Source: Sphingobacterium sp. (GTDB lineage Bacteria; Bacteroidota; Bacteroidia; Sphingobacteriales; Sphingobacteriaceae). From it: a stretch of DNA of 64,000 nucleotides. Positions within the stretch are counted from its first letter, which is position 1, and every line of letters starts with the position of its first letter. The stretch is taken from NCBI GenBank assembly GCA_031277685.1, contig JAITLV010000162.1, forward strand, positions 31,383 to 95,382, written 5' to 3'. The position numbers and the translations under genes are program-made. Below the pieces are notes generated by a model that saw only the letters and a program-made list of their open reading frames with translations, was not told the DNA's origin and searched no databases. This document shows, in pieces, positions 18,270 to 27,062 of this stretch.

Positions 18270-21200
18270 TTAAAAATTGATGTTAATCCCCAGGTTAAAG
18301 ACCCGCTGAACGGGATAGCCTAAGCCATAACCACCCATTTCGACATCCCAAAGCTTAAAGCCGCTGAAGGTAAGCAGGTTGGTTCCGTTCATATAGAAGC
18401 GTAAGTTTTCCATTTTAAGTTTATTGACGATTCGCTTTGGAAGGGTATAGCCAAATTCAACCGATTTTAGGCGCAGAAAGCTTCCGTCACGCATAAACCA
18501 TGAACTTGTCTGATAATTATTATTATTTGCCTCGTGTGTTGTACCAAGTCTGGGCCATAAAGCATACAAGTTTCTATTCTCTTCGGACCAGTGGTTGTCC
18601 GCATAGGCTTGTAACAAGGCATTTTCCCCCGTAGCATCGCTGGCATTATTGACAAAAGGAGCTGTTGCCCTCGGATCAATCCAAAAAGATTCCCGTGCCA
18701 GCCCTTGGGCAAAGGCCGAAATATCAAACTGTTTATAAGTGGCCGAGAAACCAAAACCATATACAATTTCGGGAGAAGTCGGTAAACCTAAAGGTACCTG
18801 ATCCAATTTTGTGATCTGCCCATCACCGTTTACATCGGTATATTTAATATCACCAGCACCATAAGTTCCAAAGTTCTGTTTAGGGGAATTCAGTACATCT
18901 TTGTCGTCAATAAAAAGACGTTCGGCAATATAACCCCAATTTTGGGATAAGGATCTGCCGACATGGCTGAGGTAAGGAGCATTCAGATACTCAGGCTCTT
19001 CATAAATTGAGAACTTACTGGTCGCATAGGTCAGGTTACCGCGGAGTGAGAGGGAAAAATCAGTACCAATATTGGTCGCGTAATCCATGGTCAGATCGAC
19101 TCCTTTGGACTGGGCAGCTCCCACGTTGGCATAAGTAAAGGCCGAAAGCCCCATTGTGGTCGGAATCGAAGCGCGTTTCATCAAAATATTAGATCGGTTT
19201 TGCTGCCAATATTCCGCCACCAGATTGAGTTTGTTCCAGGCACCGATTTCCATCGCTAGATTCAGTTGTTTGGAAGTTTCCCATGTAATCTGATTATTAC
19301 CATAGGCTGCAATCGAGATCCCTGGCTTGGCATATGCGCCATTATTGTAGCCAAAGCTAGCTCCCATACCACCGTCGTTCATATTCACACTTGATAAATA
19401 GAAAAACCGCTGGTCGGCCGTCCCGATGGCATCATTACCGACCAGACCGTACGAACCCCGCAATTTCAACTTGGTAATAGTAGGTGCAAGGTCTTTCCAG
19501 AATTTCTCATTGGAAACCATCCAACCGGCGCCTATAGTCGGAAAAAAACCGAATTGCTTGTCCTTGTAAAAACGTTCAGAGCCATTGTAACCGAAGTTGA
19601 ACTCCGTAAAATAGCGGTTGTCAAAATTGTATGTTGCACGTCCTGAAATACCCAAATTTCGGTGCGGCAATGCCAGGCTCAGCTCCCAGGCACTCGGGTT
19701 TTGGCTTTCTTCTATTGTTCCGATCAAGCTTCCTGACACCGTATGTTTGCCAAAAGTGCGCGCATAATCAAATGCCGCAAGTCCATAGATCTGAGCCGTG
19801 GCTACACGTACCGTAGGGTAAAAATTGAGATACTCGGTTGGTCCCTTGTCCCGGTTGAGCAATTCCAGTGTATACTGGTTCGTATAGGGATCCCACATCC
19901 CGATATTATAAAAATAAGGAACAGTACTTCTGACAAGCTCAAAATAAGCATAACGGTTTGTACTGCCGATCGCCCGGAACGACAAGCCTTTGGTAATAGC
20001 GTCCAGATTTTGTGAAAATTCCAGCTGCGCCAGCATACGTGAAGAAGAAGACTCGCGATATCCCCTTACCATATCGGCATAGGGATTGATGAATGAGGCT
20101 CCGTCACCGCTATTTCCGAAGAGAATATGCTTTGTATGTATATTGGCACTGTCTGCTGCATAAAACGCAGGAAAAGCAGTAGGGCTAGCTTTCAGGATCT
20201 TATTGTACACCCCCTCCCCACCATCAATTGGACCATTATAGTCATCAAATGTACCGGAAAGGCGGACGACCATTTTTGTGCTTGGCCCAAGATTGATATT
20301 TACATTCGAGCGCAGCAGATATGTATTTAAGCGGATGTTATTATTATAACTATTGACTTTTGGCACGTTGAGTATCCCATTGTCCCGGTTCACACTTCCC
20401 GATACATAATATTGGGCTACGCCACCACCACCGCTGACACTTCCGTTGGCCCTTTGATTTATGGCCGTTTGCTTCAACAAAAGCTTTTGCCAATTCACGT
20501 TAGGATACACATAAGGATTATCCCCCGCAAGGGTATGATCTATCTGTGATAAAGTATAGCGCTCACTTAGGTCCCCCCTTGTCAACTGGCCTTCACGGTA
20601 CAGCTTCATGTAAGTAATCGGATCAGCCAATGCAATATTTCGGGTGGGTTGTGACATCGTGTTTTCAGCCCGGAAATTGATCTTTGCCTTTCCTTCTTTC
20701 CCCTGTTTGGTGGTTACGAGGATCACTCCATTTGCCCCACGGGCACCATAGAGAGCCGTTGCACTGGCATCTTTTAATACCGAAAAACTCTCAATATCGT
20801 CCACTTGCATTCTTGCCAAGTCATTTGCCGTCAGCTCAATATTATCGATAAGAATAAGCGGTACGTTATTTACTCCGAAGGTTGTAATACCACGGATAAA
20901 GAATTGCGCATTATCTTTACCGGGTTCTCCGCTACGCTGATAAGCGATCATCCCTGCGATACGGCCTGCAAATGCCGTAGTCAGATTGCTCGACGGCACC
21001 TTTAAGTCACTGGGCTTGACACTGGTGACCGATCCCACAACACTTGATTTTTTCTGGATCCCATAGGCGACTACCTGTACTTCATCAATATTCTGACTTT
21101 CCGCTTTCAATGTTACGTTGAGCTTTCCATCGCTGACATCTGCGAACTCCTGGGACACAAAACCAACAGATCGAAAAATGAGGGTTTCACCGCTATTGAT

Positions 21201-21764
21201 TTCCAAAATGTAACGGCCATTTTTATCTGAAACGGTTCCGGCTTTTGGGCGGCCTTTGACCAAAACCGATACTTGCGAAAGAATGCTCCCCAATGAATCT
21301 TTTACAATGCCGGAGACCTCTATTTTTTCCTGTCTGACAGGAGAAAAGCCTACTTTCTTCAGTGTATCGGCCGTTGATACAGGCTCTTTGGATTCTATTA
21401 TTTTCTTTGCTTTAGCGGTGATGATAATCGACTTTTTCTTTACGACAAAATCCAGGTCCAATGGAAATAATACTTGCGCTAAAGCTTCTTCAAGTTTTAC
21501 ATTTTTTAGATCTACATTCCGGACGAGTTTGCCACGGATGAGAGTACCTTCGGTAATCACATTATAATCCGTTTGCGATTTGACAACTTTAAAAAACTCA
21601 GCGAGCGGAACATTTGGCTTCGAATAGGAAATAGATTGACCAAATACATTGGAATTTGCATATAACAGCAGCGAGCAGACAAAGGTGGCCGTAAGCTTCA
21701 ATTTTTTCCGTTGTTGGAAATGTCGATACTTTTCAAGCCCTCGACAATAGTTATTTACTTTCAT
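18270..21764 (-). CDS. SusC/RagA-family TonB-dependent transporter with STN domain (PUL 2)
   Basis: An 1164-residue outer-membrane transporter. It has a signal segment (about 22-42), an STN domain (about 45-115, NVDLKNVKLEEALAQVLF), a carboxypeptidase-like domain (VSGIVKDSLGSILSQVSVLV), a plug with DEVQVVAYGIQKKSSVVG, and a barrel ending VFNLGININF. The start ATG at 21764 is supported by its basic N-terminus and by the adjacent antisense promoter box. It pairs with the SusD gene downstream and signals through the FecR/sigma pair encoded upstream. Confidence 0.95.
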   Translation of the reverse strand: MKVNNYCRGLEKYRHFQQRKKLKLTATFVCSLLLYANSNVFGQSISYSKPNVPLAEFFKVVKSQTDYNVITEGTLIRGKLVRNVDLKNVKLEEALAQVLFPLDLDFVVKKKSIIITAKAKKIIESKEPVSTADTLKKVGFSPVRQEKIEVSGIVKDSLGSILSQVSVLVKGRPKAGTVSDKNGRYILEINSGETLIFRSVGFVSQEFADVSDGKLNVTLKAESQNIDEVQVVAYGIQKKSSVVGSVTSVKPSDLKVPSSNLTTAFAGRIAGMIAYQRSGEPGKDNAQFFIRGITTFGVNNVPLILIDNIELTANDLARMQVDDIESFSVLKDASATALYGARGANGVILVTTKQGKEGKAKINFRAENTMSQPTRNIALADPITYMKLYREGQLTRGDLSERYTLSQIDHTLAGDNPYVYPNVNWQKLLLKQTAINQRANGSVSGGGGVAQYYVSGSVNRDNGILNVPKVNSYNNNIRLNTYLLRSNVNINLGPSTKMVVRLSGTFDDYNGPIDGGEGVYNKILKASPTAFPAFYAADSANIHTKHILFGNSGDGASFINPYADMVRGYRESSSSRMLAQLEFSQNLDAITKGLSFRAIGSTNRYAYFELVRSTVPYFYNIGMWDPYTNQYTLELLNRDKGPTEYLNFYPTVRVATAQIYGLAAFDYARTFGKHTVSGSLIGTIEESQNPSAWELSLALPHRNLGISGRATYNFDNRYFTEFNFGYNGSERFYKDKQFGFFPTIGAGWMVSNEKFWKDLAPTITKLKLRGSYGLVGNDAIGTADQRFFYLSSVNMNDGGMGASFGYNNGAYAKPGISIAAYGNNQITWETSKQLNLAMEIGAWNKLNLVAEYWQQNRSNILMKRASIPTTMGLSAFTYANVGAAQSKGVDLTMDYATNIGTDFSLSLRGNLTYATSKFSIYEEPEYLNAPYLSHVGRSLSQNWGYIAERLFIDDKDVLNSPKQNFGTYGAGDIKYTDVNGDGQITKLDQVPLGLPTSPEIVYGFGFSATYKQFDISAFAQGLARESFWIDPRATAPFVNNASDATGENALLQAYADNHWSEENRNLYALWPRLGTTHEANNNNYQTSSWFMRDGSFLRLKSVEFGYTLPKRIVNKLKMENLRFYMNGTNLLTFSGFKLWDVEMGGYGLGYPVQRVFNLGININF

Positions 21765-21778
21765 TATATTTGTTTAGA

Positions 21779-21853
21779 TTAAAAAATTAACTGATATAAT
21801 TTTATTGGTTGGTTTTGATATTTGGCCGGAGAGTTTGCCCCTCTCTGGCTTTA
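21779..21853 (+). ncRNA. Candidate cis-antisense sRNA over the susC leader of PUL 2
   Basis: On the plus strand, opposite susC, an exact TAnnTTTG box (TATATTTG, 21765-21772) lies directly next to the susC start codon. About 50 bp later comes a 9-bp hairpin, GCCGGAGAG (21825-21833) with CTCTCTGGC (21841-21849), followed by TTTATTAT. Read as RNA on the plus strand the one odd pair is G-U; read on the susC strand it is an A-C mismatch, so the terminator works in the antisense direction. The predicted RNA is about 75 nt. The -33 TTG is not evident and the 5' end is estimated. Confidence 0.5.
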
Positions 21854-21867
21854 TTATCCTACATGAG

Positions 21868-22986
21868 TTATTTCGTTACTATTATCCTCCTTCCTTTAAG
21901 TTTGAATTTTGCTATTTTTGCGTACTCCATGTTACTGAGATGCTCTTGTAGTCGCTCGTTTTTAGAGAAAGTGCCCCAGAATGGAATTTCTTTTAATGCT
22001 GGATTTTCAAATTCAAATTCGACATCGTACCATCTTGCCAATGCGGCAGTCACTTCTTCCAATGGAACCTGGTCAAAGGTAAGCTCTCCATTTTTCCAGG
22101 CGAGCACCTGATCCCGGTCGAAATTTTTAACGACTATCTGATGGTTAATCTGAAGGGCCTGCTGTCCAGGTCTCAATATAACTTGTCTTTCCTTATTATT
22201 GCTAGCGGCAATCTGCACCGTTCCTTCGGTCAGTGAGGTGGCCGAACGATCCGAACGATAGGCAAACACGTTAAATTTTGTTCCTAGAACACGGATTTTT
22301 TCCCAAGGAGTTTCAACAACAAATGGTTTGTCCAACCAATGTTTAACCTCAAAATAGGCTTCGCCCTGGATACGGACATGACGTTCATTTTCGGTAAAAG
22401 CAGTTTTAAATTCCAGTTTCGTATCTGCGTTCATCCATACGAGTGTCCCATCAGGAAGGCAAATCTTATATTCTCCACCTTTTGGTGTGATCACTTCAGA
22501 GATCTCATTGTTCACCGGTTTTGCTTTGTTTTCTGTAAAAATGATCGTTCCATCTATTTGCTTGGTGAAGGAAAGACTTCCGATCTCTTTGCTATCACCA
22601 ACTTTAAGTTCGTTGAAATTATGTTCATTTCCTGCAGCATCTCTGACAAAAGCCTGCTTATGCAACGGCTCAACCTGCGGGTTGATAGACTCCAATGAAC
22701 TGTATGTCCAATAGGCTAAACAGCATATAGCCAACACCGCTGCACTGCGTGTCAGGAATGCAATAAGTTTAAGGTATTTGCGAGCTGGTCTTTTCTGCTG
22801 GTCTATTCGTTGGTATAATCTATCTCCGATCATTTGGAGATCTTCCGCCGACATATCTTCTACGATGTAATCATCGTAGGAAGTATACCATTGGTCATAT
22901 TCTTTTAGTTCTTCTGCTGATATGGTGCGATCAAGAATTTTCCGGGAAAGTTCCTGAATGCGCTGGATCTTCAAATCATCCTTCAT
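21868..22986 (-). CDS. FecR-family anti-sigma factor of PUL 2
   Basis: A 372-residue anti-sigma factor: cytoplasmic part about 1-77, one membrane helix about 78-95, periplasmic FecR domain with ICLPDGTLVWMNADTKLEF and GEAYFEV, and a C-terminal DUF4974-like domain ending in RRIIVTK. It is encoded 101 bp after its sigma factor and 103 bp before susC. It should transmit the STN signal of the PUL 2 SusC to the sigma factor. Confidence 0.9.
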   Translation of the reverse strand: MKDDLKIQRIQELSRKILDRTISAEELKEYDQWYTSYDDYIVEDMSAEDLQMIGDRLYQRIDQQKRPARKYLKLIAFLTRSAAVLAICCLAYWTYSSLESINPQVEPLHKQAFVRDAAGNEHNFNELKVGDSKEIGSLSFTKQIDGTIIFTENKAKPVNNEISEVITPKGGEYKICLPDGTLVWMNADTKLEFKTAFTENERHVRIQGEAYFEVKHWLDKPFVVETPWEKIRVLGTKFNVFAYRSDRSATSLTEGTVQIAASNNKERQVILRPGQQALQINHQIVVKNFDRDQVLAWKNGELTFDQVPLEEVTAALARWYDVEFEFENPALKEIPFWGTFSKNERLQEHLSNMEYAKIAKFKLKGRRIIVTK

Positions 22987-23087
22987 AATTGGTCAGTACT
23001 TGGGTTTATATTATACTAACCAATCGAAACGATCTTATCCCCTACTGCAAACTTTATTTTTTTTTGGTATCTAAAAATTAGGCGTTG

Positions 23088-23666
23088 CTATGCATTCAAA
23101 AAGAACAATAAGGCTTTAATCACACCTGTTGTTCCTAACATATTCCGAATGCGTTTGCGGGCCTTTGACAATTGTATTTCGACTGTTTTCTCTGAAATCG
23201 ACAATTCCGCAGCAATTTCCTTCTGGCTATAACCTTCTTCCACCCGCAGTCTAAAGATCAATTGACATCGTTCAGGGAGCACACAAACCGTTTTTTCGAT
23301 CATATCATGCAATAATTTCGCATCGAGTTCCTCCTCTATTGTTAACGAAAATTGTTCTTTATTGGTGGCCAGCCATGTGAGGTAATTTTCGCGGTGCTTG
23401 CCATGTGAATAATAATTGATGATCTCAAATTTAACTGCCCGAGCGAAATATGCCCGGAATGAATCCGCTATCTGGATGACCGCCTTTCGTTTCCAAAGAT
23501 TTAAAAAGATAGTTTGCACAATTTCCTCAGCTATCACCTGGTCGCTCACCCTATTTTTTGCAACCAAATACATGCTCGCCCAGTATCTATTATAGATCTC
23601 GGTATAAGCCTTTTCGGACCCTTCGTTTAATAACAGACACAATGATTGGTCACTACTATTTTTCAT
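23088..23666 (-). CDS. ECF (sigma-70 family) sigma factor of PUL 2
   Basis: A 192-residue ECF sigma factor. Region 2 includes VSDQVIAEEIVQTIFLNLWK and the YFARAVKFEIINYY stretch; region 4 includes VLPERCQLIFRLRVEEGYSQ and the recognition helix SISEKTVEIQLSKARKRI. It is first in the PUL 2 operon and is followed by its FecR partner. It is more like the sigma factor of PUL 4 (shared PERCQ or PEKCQ and SQKEIA motifs) than those of PULs 1 and 3. Confidence 0.92.
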   Translation of the reverse strand: MKNSSDQSLCLLLNEGSEKAYTEIYNRYWASMYLVAKNRVSDQVIAEEIVQTIFLNLWKRKAVIQIADSFRAYFARAVKFEIINYYSHGKHRENYLTWLATNKEQFSLTIEEELDAKLLHDMIEKTVCVLPERCQLIFRLRVEEGYSQKEIAAELSISEKTVEIQLSKARKRIRNMLGTTGVIKALLFFLNA

Positions 23667-24150
23667 TCGTTTGGGTTTCTTCTTTGCCTAATTTACAAAC
23701 TTCCCCCTTATCATCACAATGTATATACAAATAGATTCTATAAGTATAACTTTACCCTTTATCCTAAATCTAAATAAATCAAGCATATTTAACAAAATAA
23801 GATAAAATTTAATCATATATAAACAAATACGATCTTCATCACATAGGTTGCATCATCCCTGCTGGCGGATCATCTGCTGCTTCTCTAAAAGGTTCATTAA
23901 TTTATGCTAAATAAGATTAAAAAAACGAGATACTATTTCAATATATTACCCAAAGATTGCGCTATGTTAACCTAAAAACTTATTCGGAAATCATTTTCAG
24001 CCCGCTAGTTTTTTTATATTTTCACTCCAAAACAATAAAAAATGTAATAAATACGGGGCGTGAATTAAATACCTAAATCTTGGATTTTTCAAACGATCAT
24101 TGGTTACGGGCTGTTTTTCGAATAATAAAAATGATAAAAACAGCAATATT
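23667..24150. other. Divergent AT-rich intergenic region
   Basis: This 484-bp stretch separates the PUL 2 sigma gene (minus) from the DUF2383-like gene (plus). It is AT-rich and has stop codons in all frames apart from a hydrophobic open frame on the minus strand (from 24203 to 23997) that overlaps the next gene and is not convincing. Promoters for both genes must lie here, but I could not find a full TTG plus TAnnTTTG pair. Confidence 0.6.
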
Positions 24151-24618
24151 ATGGAAAACAACATCAATAATCCAGAAATCATCAATGACATTATCCAAAT
24201 CAATAACGACCGTATTGAGGGCTATCGAAAAGCAATTGACCTGGCTACCAGCCATGGTTTAGATAAATTGCTGCCGACATTCCAGAAATGCATTGAACAA
24301 TCCACAGAATTTATCGCCGAGCTGACACCTTATGTGGAACTAGAAGGCAAGGAGCCGACAGACAGCACAATGCTTAGCGGTAAGCTATTCCGAGTTTGGA
24401 TGGGCATAAAAGTAACTATCACGGGCGACGACGAAAAAAGTTTGTTGCAAACTTGTGAACAAGGTGAAGATGCCTTCAAATCGACGTATCAGACGGCCCT
24501 TGCGGAAGGATCAAACGAGCTTTCGCAACATGTACATAGTCTCATCAACACCCAGCTTAGCAAACAGCTTGAAGCACACAATATCATCAAAATGATGCGC
24601 GACAATAAAGAAATATAA
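24151..24618 (+). CDS. DUF2383/PA2169-family four-helix-bundle protein
   Basis: A 155-residue soluble protein, mostly helical, matching the DUF2383 or PA2169-type ferritin-like four-helix family. The first helices read IQINNDRIEGYRKAIDLA and are followed by LPTFQKCIEQSTEFIAEL; later come KVTITGDDEKSLLQTCEQGE and a last amphipathic helix, LINTQLSKQLEAHNIIKMM. Members are often induced by stress, and some are noted near general stress genes, but no activity is established. The ATG at 24151 is preferred over a TTG at 24100. It stands alone with its own terminator and has no obvious link to the PULs on either side. Confidence 0.8.
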   Translation: MENNINNPEIINDIIQINNDRIEGYRKAIDLATSHGLDKLLPTFQKCIEQSTEFIAELTPYVELEGKEPTDSTMLSGKLFRVWMGIKVTITGDDEKSLLQTCEQGEDAFKSTYQTALAEGSNELSQHVHSLINTQLSKQLEAHNIIKMMRDNKEI

Positions 24619-24637
24619 GCTTAAAGTTTTAGAAAAA

Positions 24638-24674
24638 CAACTAGCACTGCAATTTACACAGTGCTAGTTGTTTT
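24638..24674 (+). terminator. Intrinsic terminator of the DUF2383-like gene
   Basis: A perfect 12-bp stem, CAACTAGCACTG (24638-24649) with CAGTGCTAGTTG (24659-24670), loop 9, followed by TTTT. It sits 20 bp after the stop codon and closes a single-gene unit. Confidence 0.9.
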
Positions 24675-25017
24675 GAGTTTGAGTCCTAATATATGCTTTT
24701 ACATATAAAACACTGAAGTTATACAAAATTATATGTGAAGACATATAATACTTACAACTGTTAAATCCGAATCCTTCTAAATTTTCTCCAAATACCCCAA
24801 GCAGTTGCACAATAAGCAGTCGGGAGTTTCTATTTTGACTAAACAGCAAATTCTATTTATATAAAATAGCATTATTGCTATAAATTGTCCTATTATCAAT
24901 TTCATCAAAAAATCGAATATCCCCAGCTATCTGCCCTGAGCACTATAAAGATTAGAAGAATGCCAATATTTTACTTATTATTGGATACTTATACTAAAAT
25001 AAAGTATTTTTAAAATA
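24675..25017. other. AT-rich leader region upstream of PUL 3
   Basis: No gene is seen in these 343 bp. It holds a small inverted repeat, ATTATATGT (24728-24736) with ACATATAAT (24741-24749), and another short one (ATACTT/AAGTAT) just ahead of the sigma gene. The promoter of the PUL 3 sigma gene should be here; none is clear. Confidence 0.5.
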
Positions 25018-25566
25018 ATGAATAGTCAGGTACAAATAAGCGAATATGATATTGAATTGCTGTTTCGCAAATACTACCGCTATTTATGTCTTGTAGCCAT
25101 GAACTATGTGCACGATAAAGATATTGCTGAGGATCTAGTCCAGGAATTTTTTATTAAATACTGGGAACAGCATTGGGACCGCCCCGATCCAGATAACTTT
25201 AAATCTTATGCAACAAGGGCAACCAAAAATATCAGCATTGACTTTGTACGCAAGAGAAGCGTACAGCAAAAACGCGAGGCATGGATTCCTGATTTTCCTG
25301 AGGCTTTTGATCCTCAGAAAGACCAAGACGATCTTGACCAGCGACATGCCCGGCTGGTACGTATTTTTGAACTGATAGATGATCTTCCCGAAGGACAAAA
25401 GCAGATACTTAAACTTCACGCCCTGGAAAAGTTGACCTATGCCCAGATCGCAGAAAGACAAGGGATCTCCATCAATACAGTCCGCACCCAACTTACACGT
25501 GCATACCGCTCCTTACGCAAATCAGCCTCTGGCTTAATCTTGCTTTCACTACTAAAATATTTTTAG
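25018..25566 (+). CDS. ECF (sigma-70 family) sigma factor of PUL 3
   Basis: A 182-residue ECF sigma factor. Region 2 shows NYVHDKDIAEDLVQEFFIKY and SYATRATKNISIDFVR; region 4 shows DLPEGQKQILKLHALEKLTY, AQIAERQGISINTVRTQL and TRAYRSLRK. It starts the PUL 3 operon, with fecR 105 bp downstream. Its region 4 wording differs from those of the other three, consistent with separate promoter specificity for each PUL. Confidence 0.92.
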   Translation: MNSQVQISEYDIELLFRKYYRYLCLVAMNYVHDKDIAEDLVQEFFIKYWEQHWDRPDPDNFKSYATRATKNISIDFVRKRSVQQKREAWIPDFPEAFDPQKDQDDLDQRHARLVRIFELIDDLPEGQKQILKLHALEKLTYAQIAERQGISINTVRTQLTRAYRSLRKSASGLILLSLLKYF

Positions 25567-25671
25567 CTGATTTACAATTATTTACAGCATATCGTAATAA
25601 TAAATAAACTTTTTTGTCACATTTCCTTAACGTTTTAACGACATCCTATAAAAAGGCTACCTAAGTATTAT

Positions 25672-26838
25672 ATGTCGATAGATAAAAATTGGGAACTGTT
25701 GCTGGATTATCTGGAGTCCAGCCAACAAAAAGGAGATCCATTATCCGATAAAGAGCTCCAGCGACTAGCTGAGCTCAAGGCATTGGTGGATGAAACTTCA
25801 GATGCATTTGAATTATATCAATCTTTTGATATTGACCAAAAATGGGAACAGCTTAAGGATCAAGGAATTGCTCTAAACCTTACACAACCAAGGCCAAAGG
25901 TCAGACAAATTACGTTCAAGTCATGGCTACGTGTCGTGGCAGCCGCGGCAATTGTGGTTCTATCCATTGGCGCCGGACTGCTTTATTTCAAGCTGAATAC
26001 CGGACAAAGGCAGCTTGCCCACAATAACGATATTTCTCCAGGGAAGCTGGGTGCCACGTTGACTTTGGCAAATGGAAAAAAAATAAAACTGGGCGATGCG
26101 GCCAATGGGGAAATCACAGCTGATGCAGGTATAAGTGTGCGCAAAACAGCCGATGGTCAGCTCCTGTACCTGATCAAAGGAAGTACGGGAAACGAACATC
26201 AGATCAATACACTTTCCACCACTAATGGGGAAACCTATGGTTTAATCCTATCGGATAAATCCAAGGTCTGGTTAAACGCTGGCTCGAGCTTAACCTATTC
26301 TACCGACCTCAATGTAGATGGCAAACGTAGGGTAAAACTTGAGGGTGAGGGATATTTTGAAATTGCAAAAGATAGCGCACATCCCTTTGTCGTTGAAAGC
26401 AAGGATCAGGAAGTTGAAGTGCTAGGTACCCATTTCAATATCAACGCTTATGGCGATGGACCAGCCATTGCAACAACGCTACTGGAAGGTTCGGTCAAAG
26501 TTAGCACAGATACACACATCTCTAAGATTATCAAACCTGGTGAGCAGGCATTAAATACGAAGCATGCGATCAATATAGCTACCGTAGATGTTGAAAGAAT
26601 TACAGCCTGGAAAGATGGCGGTTTTGCGCTCAGTGGAGAAAATTTGAGAACTGCCATGAAAGAAATTGCCAGATGGTATGATGTAGAAGTACTGTATGAT
26701 TCTTCCGTGCCCAATGAACTGGAAACCGGGGGCTGGATTTCCCGGAACAATAAACTTTCAGAAGTATTAAAGCTTATAGAATCAAGCGGACAAGTGCGTT
26801 TTAAAATTGAAGGCAGAAAAGTCTACGTATCAAAATAA
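25672..26838 (+). CDS. FecR-family anti-sigma factor of PUL 3
   Basis: A 388-residue anti-sigma factor with a cytoplasmic part about 1-85, one membrane helix about 87-107 (VVAAAAIVVLSIGAGLLYF) and a periplasmic part. The periplasmic part has an extra module (GKLGATLTLANGKKIKLGD) ahead of the FecR domain (LSDKSKVWLNAGSSLTY, GEGYFEIAKDS) and the DUF4974 end. The same extra module, with GATLTLADGKKISLSG, occurs in the PUL 4 FecR but not in those of PULs 1 and 2, so PULs 3 and 4 form one lineage. Confidence 0.9.
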   Translation: MSIDKNWELLLDYLESSQQKGDPLSDKELQRLAELKALVDETSDAFELYQSFDIDQKWEQLKDQGIALNLTQPRPKVRQITFKSWLRVVAAAAIVVLSIGAGLLYFKLNTGQRQLAHNNDISPGKLGATLTLANGKKIKLGDAANGEITADAGISVRKTADGQLLYLIKGSTGNEHQINTLSTTNGETYGLILSDKSKVWLNAGSSLTYSTDLNVDGKRRVKLEGEGYFEIAKDSAHPFVVESKDQEVEVLGTHFNINAYGDGPAIATTLLEGSVKVSTDTHISKIIKPGEQALNTKHAINIATVDVERITAWKDGGFALSGENLRTAMKEIARWYDVEVLYDSSVPNELETGGWISRNNKLSEVLKLIESSGQVRFKIEGRKVYVSK

Positions 26839-26932
26839 CCTACACGATCTTTATGAACAATAAATCCAACTAACCAAGTTATTAACTATAATAAATTAAC
26901 AGTGTAAAAAACTACAAGAACAAAACTAAGCT

Positions 26933-27053
26933 AAAAAACGAACCAGGAATGCTTGGAGCACCCCTGGTCTCAGTTTGGACCAATTAACGAATTAACCAAT
27001 AGCAGCAAAAAGCCTCAACCGTGGAAAGTACAGGCAAAATGCTTAACCAAACC
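26933..27053 (-). ncRNA. Candidate cis-antisense sRNA over the susC leader of PUL 3
   Basis: On the minus strand, opposite susC, an exact TACATTTG box (27067 to 27060) overlaps the ATG at 27063. About 95 bp on comes a hairpin ACCAGG/CCTGGT (26942-26947 with 26963-26968), with an inner TGCT/AGCA stem, followed on the minus strand by six T (26938 to 26933). On the plus strand no T run follows, so it is an antisense terminator. The predicted RNA is about 120 nt. No clear -33 TTG is present and the 5' end is estimated. Confidence 0.5.
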
Positions 27054-27062
27054 AAACAACAA

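Noticed and set aside
23997..24203. Hydrophobic minus-strand frame of 68 codons
   Set aside because: It overlaps the start of the DUF2383-like gene and looks hydrophobic only because the region is T-rich on that strand.
24728..24749. Inverted repeat ATTATATGT/ACATATAAT upstream of PUL 3
   Set aside because: Made only of A/T-rich bases with a weak stem and no T run; not enough to call a terminator or operator.
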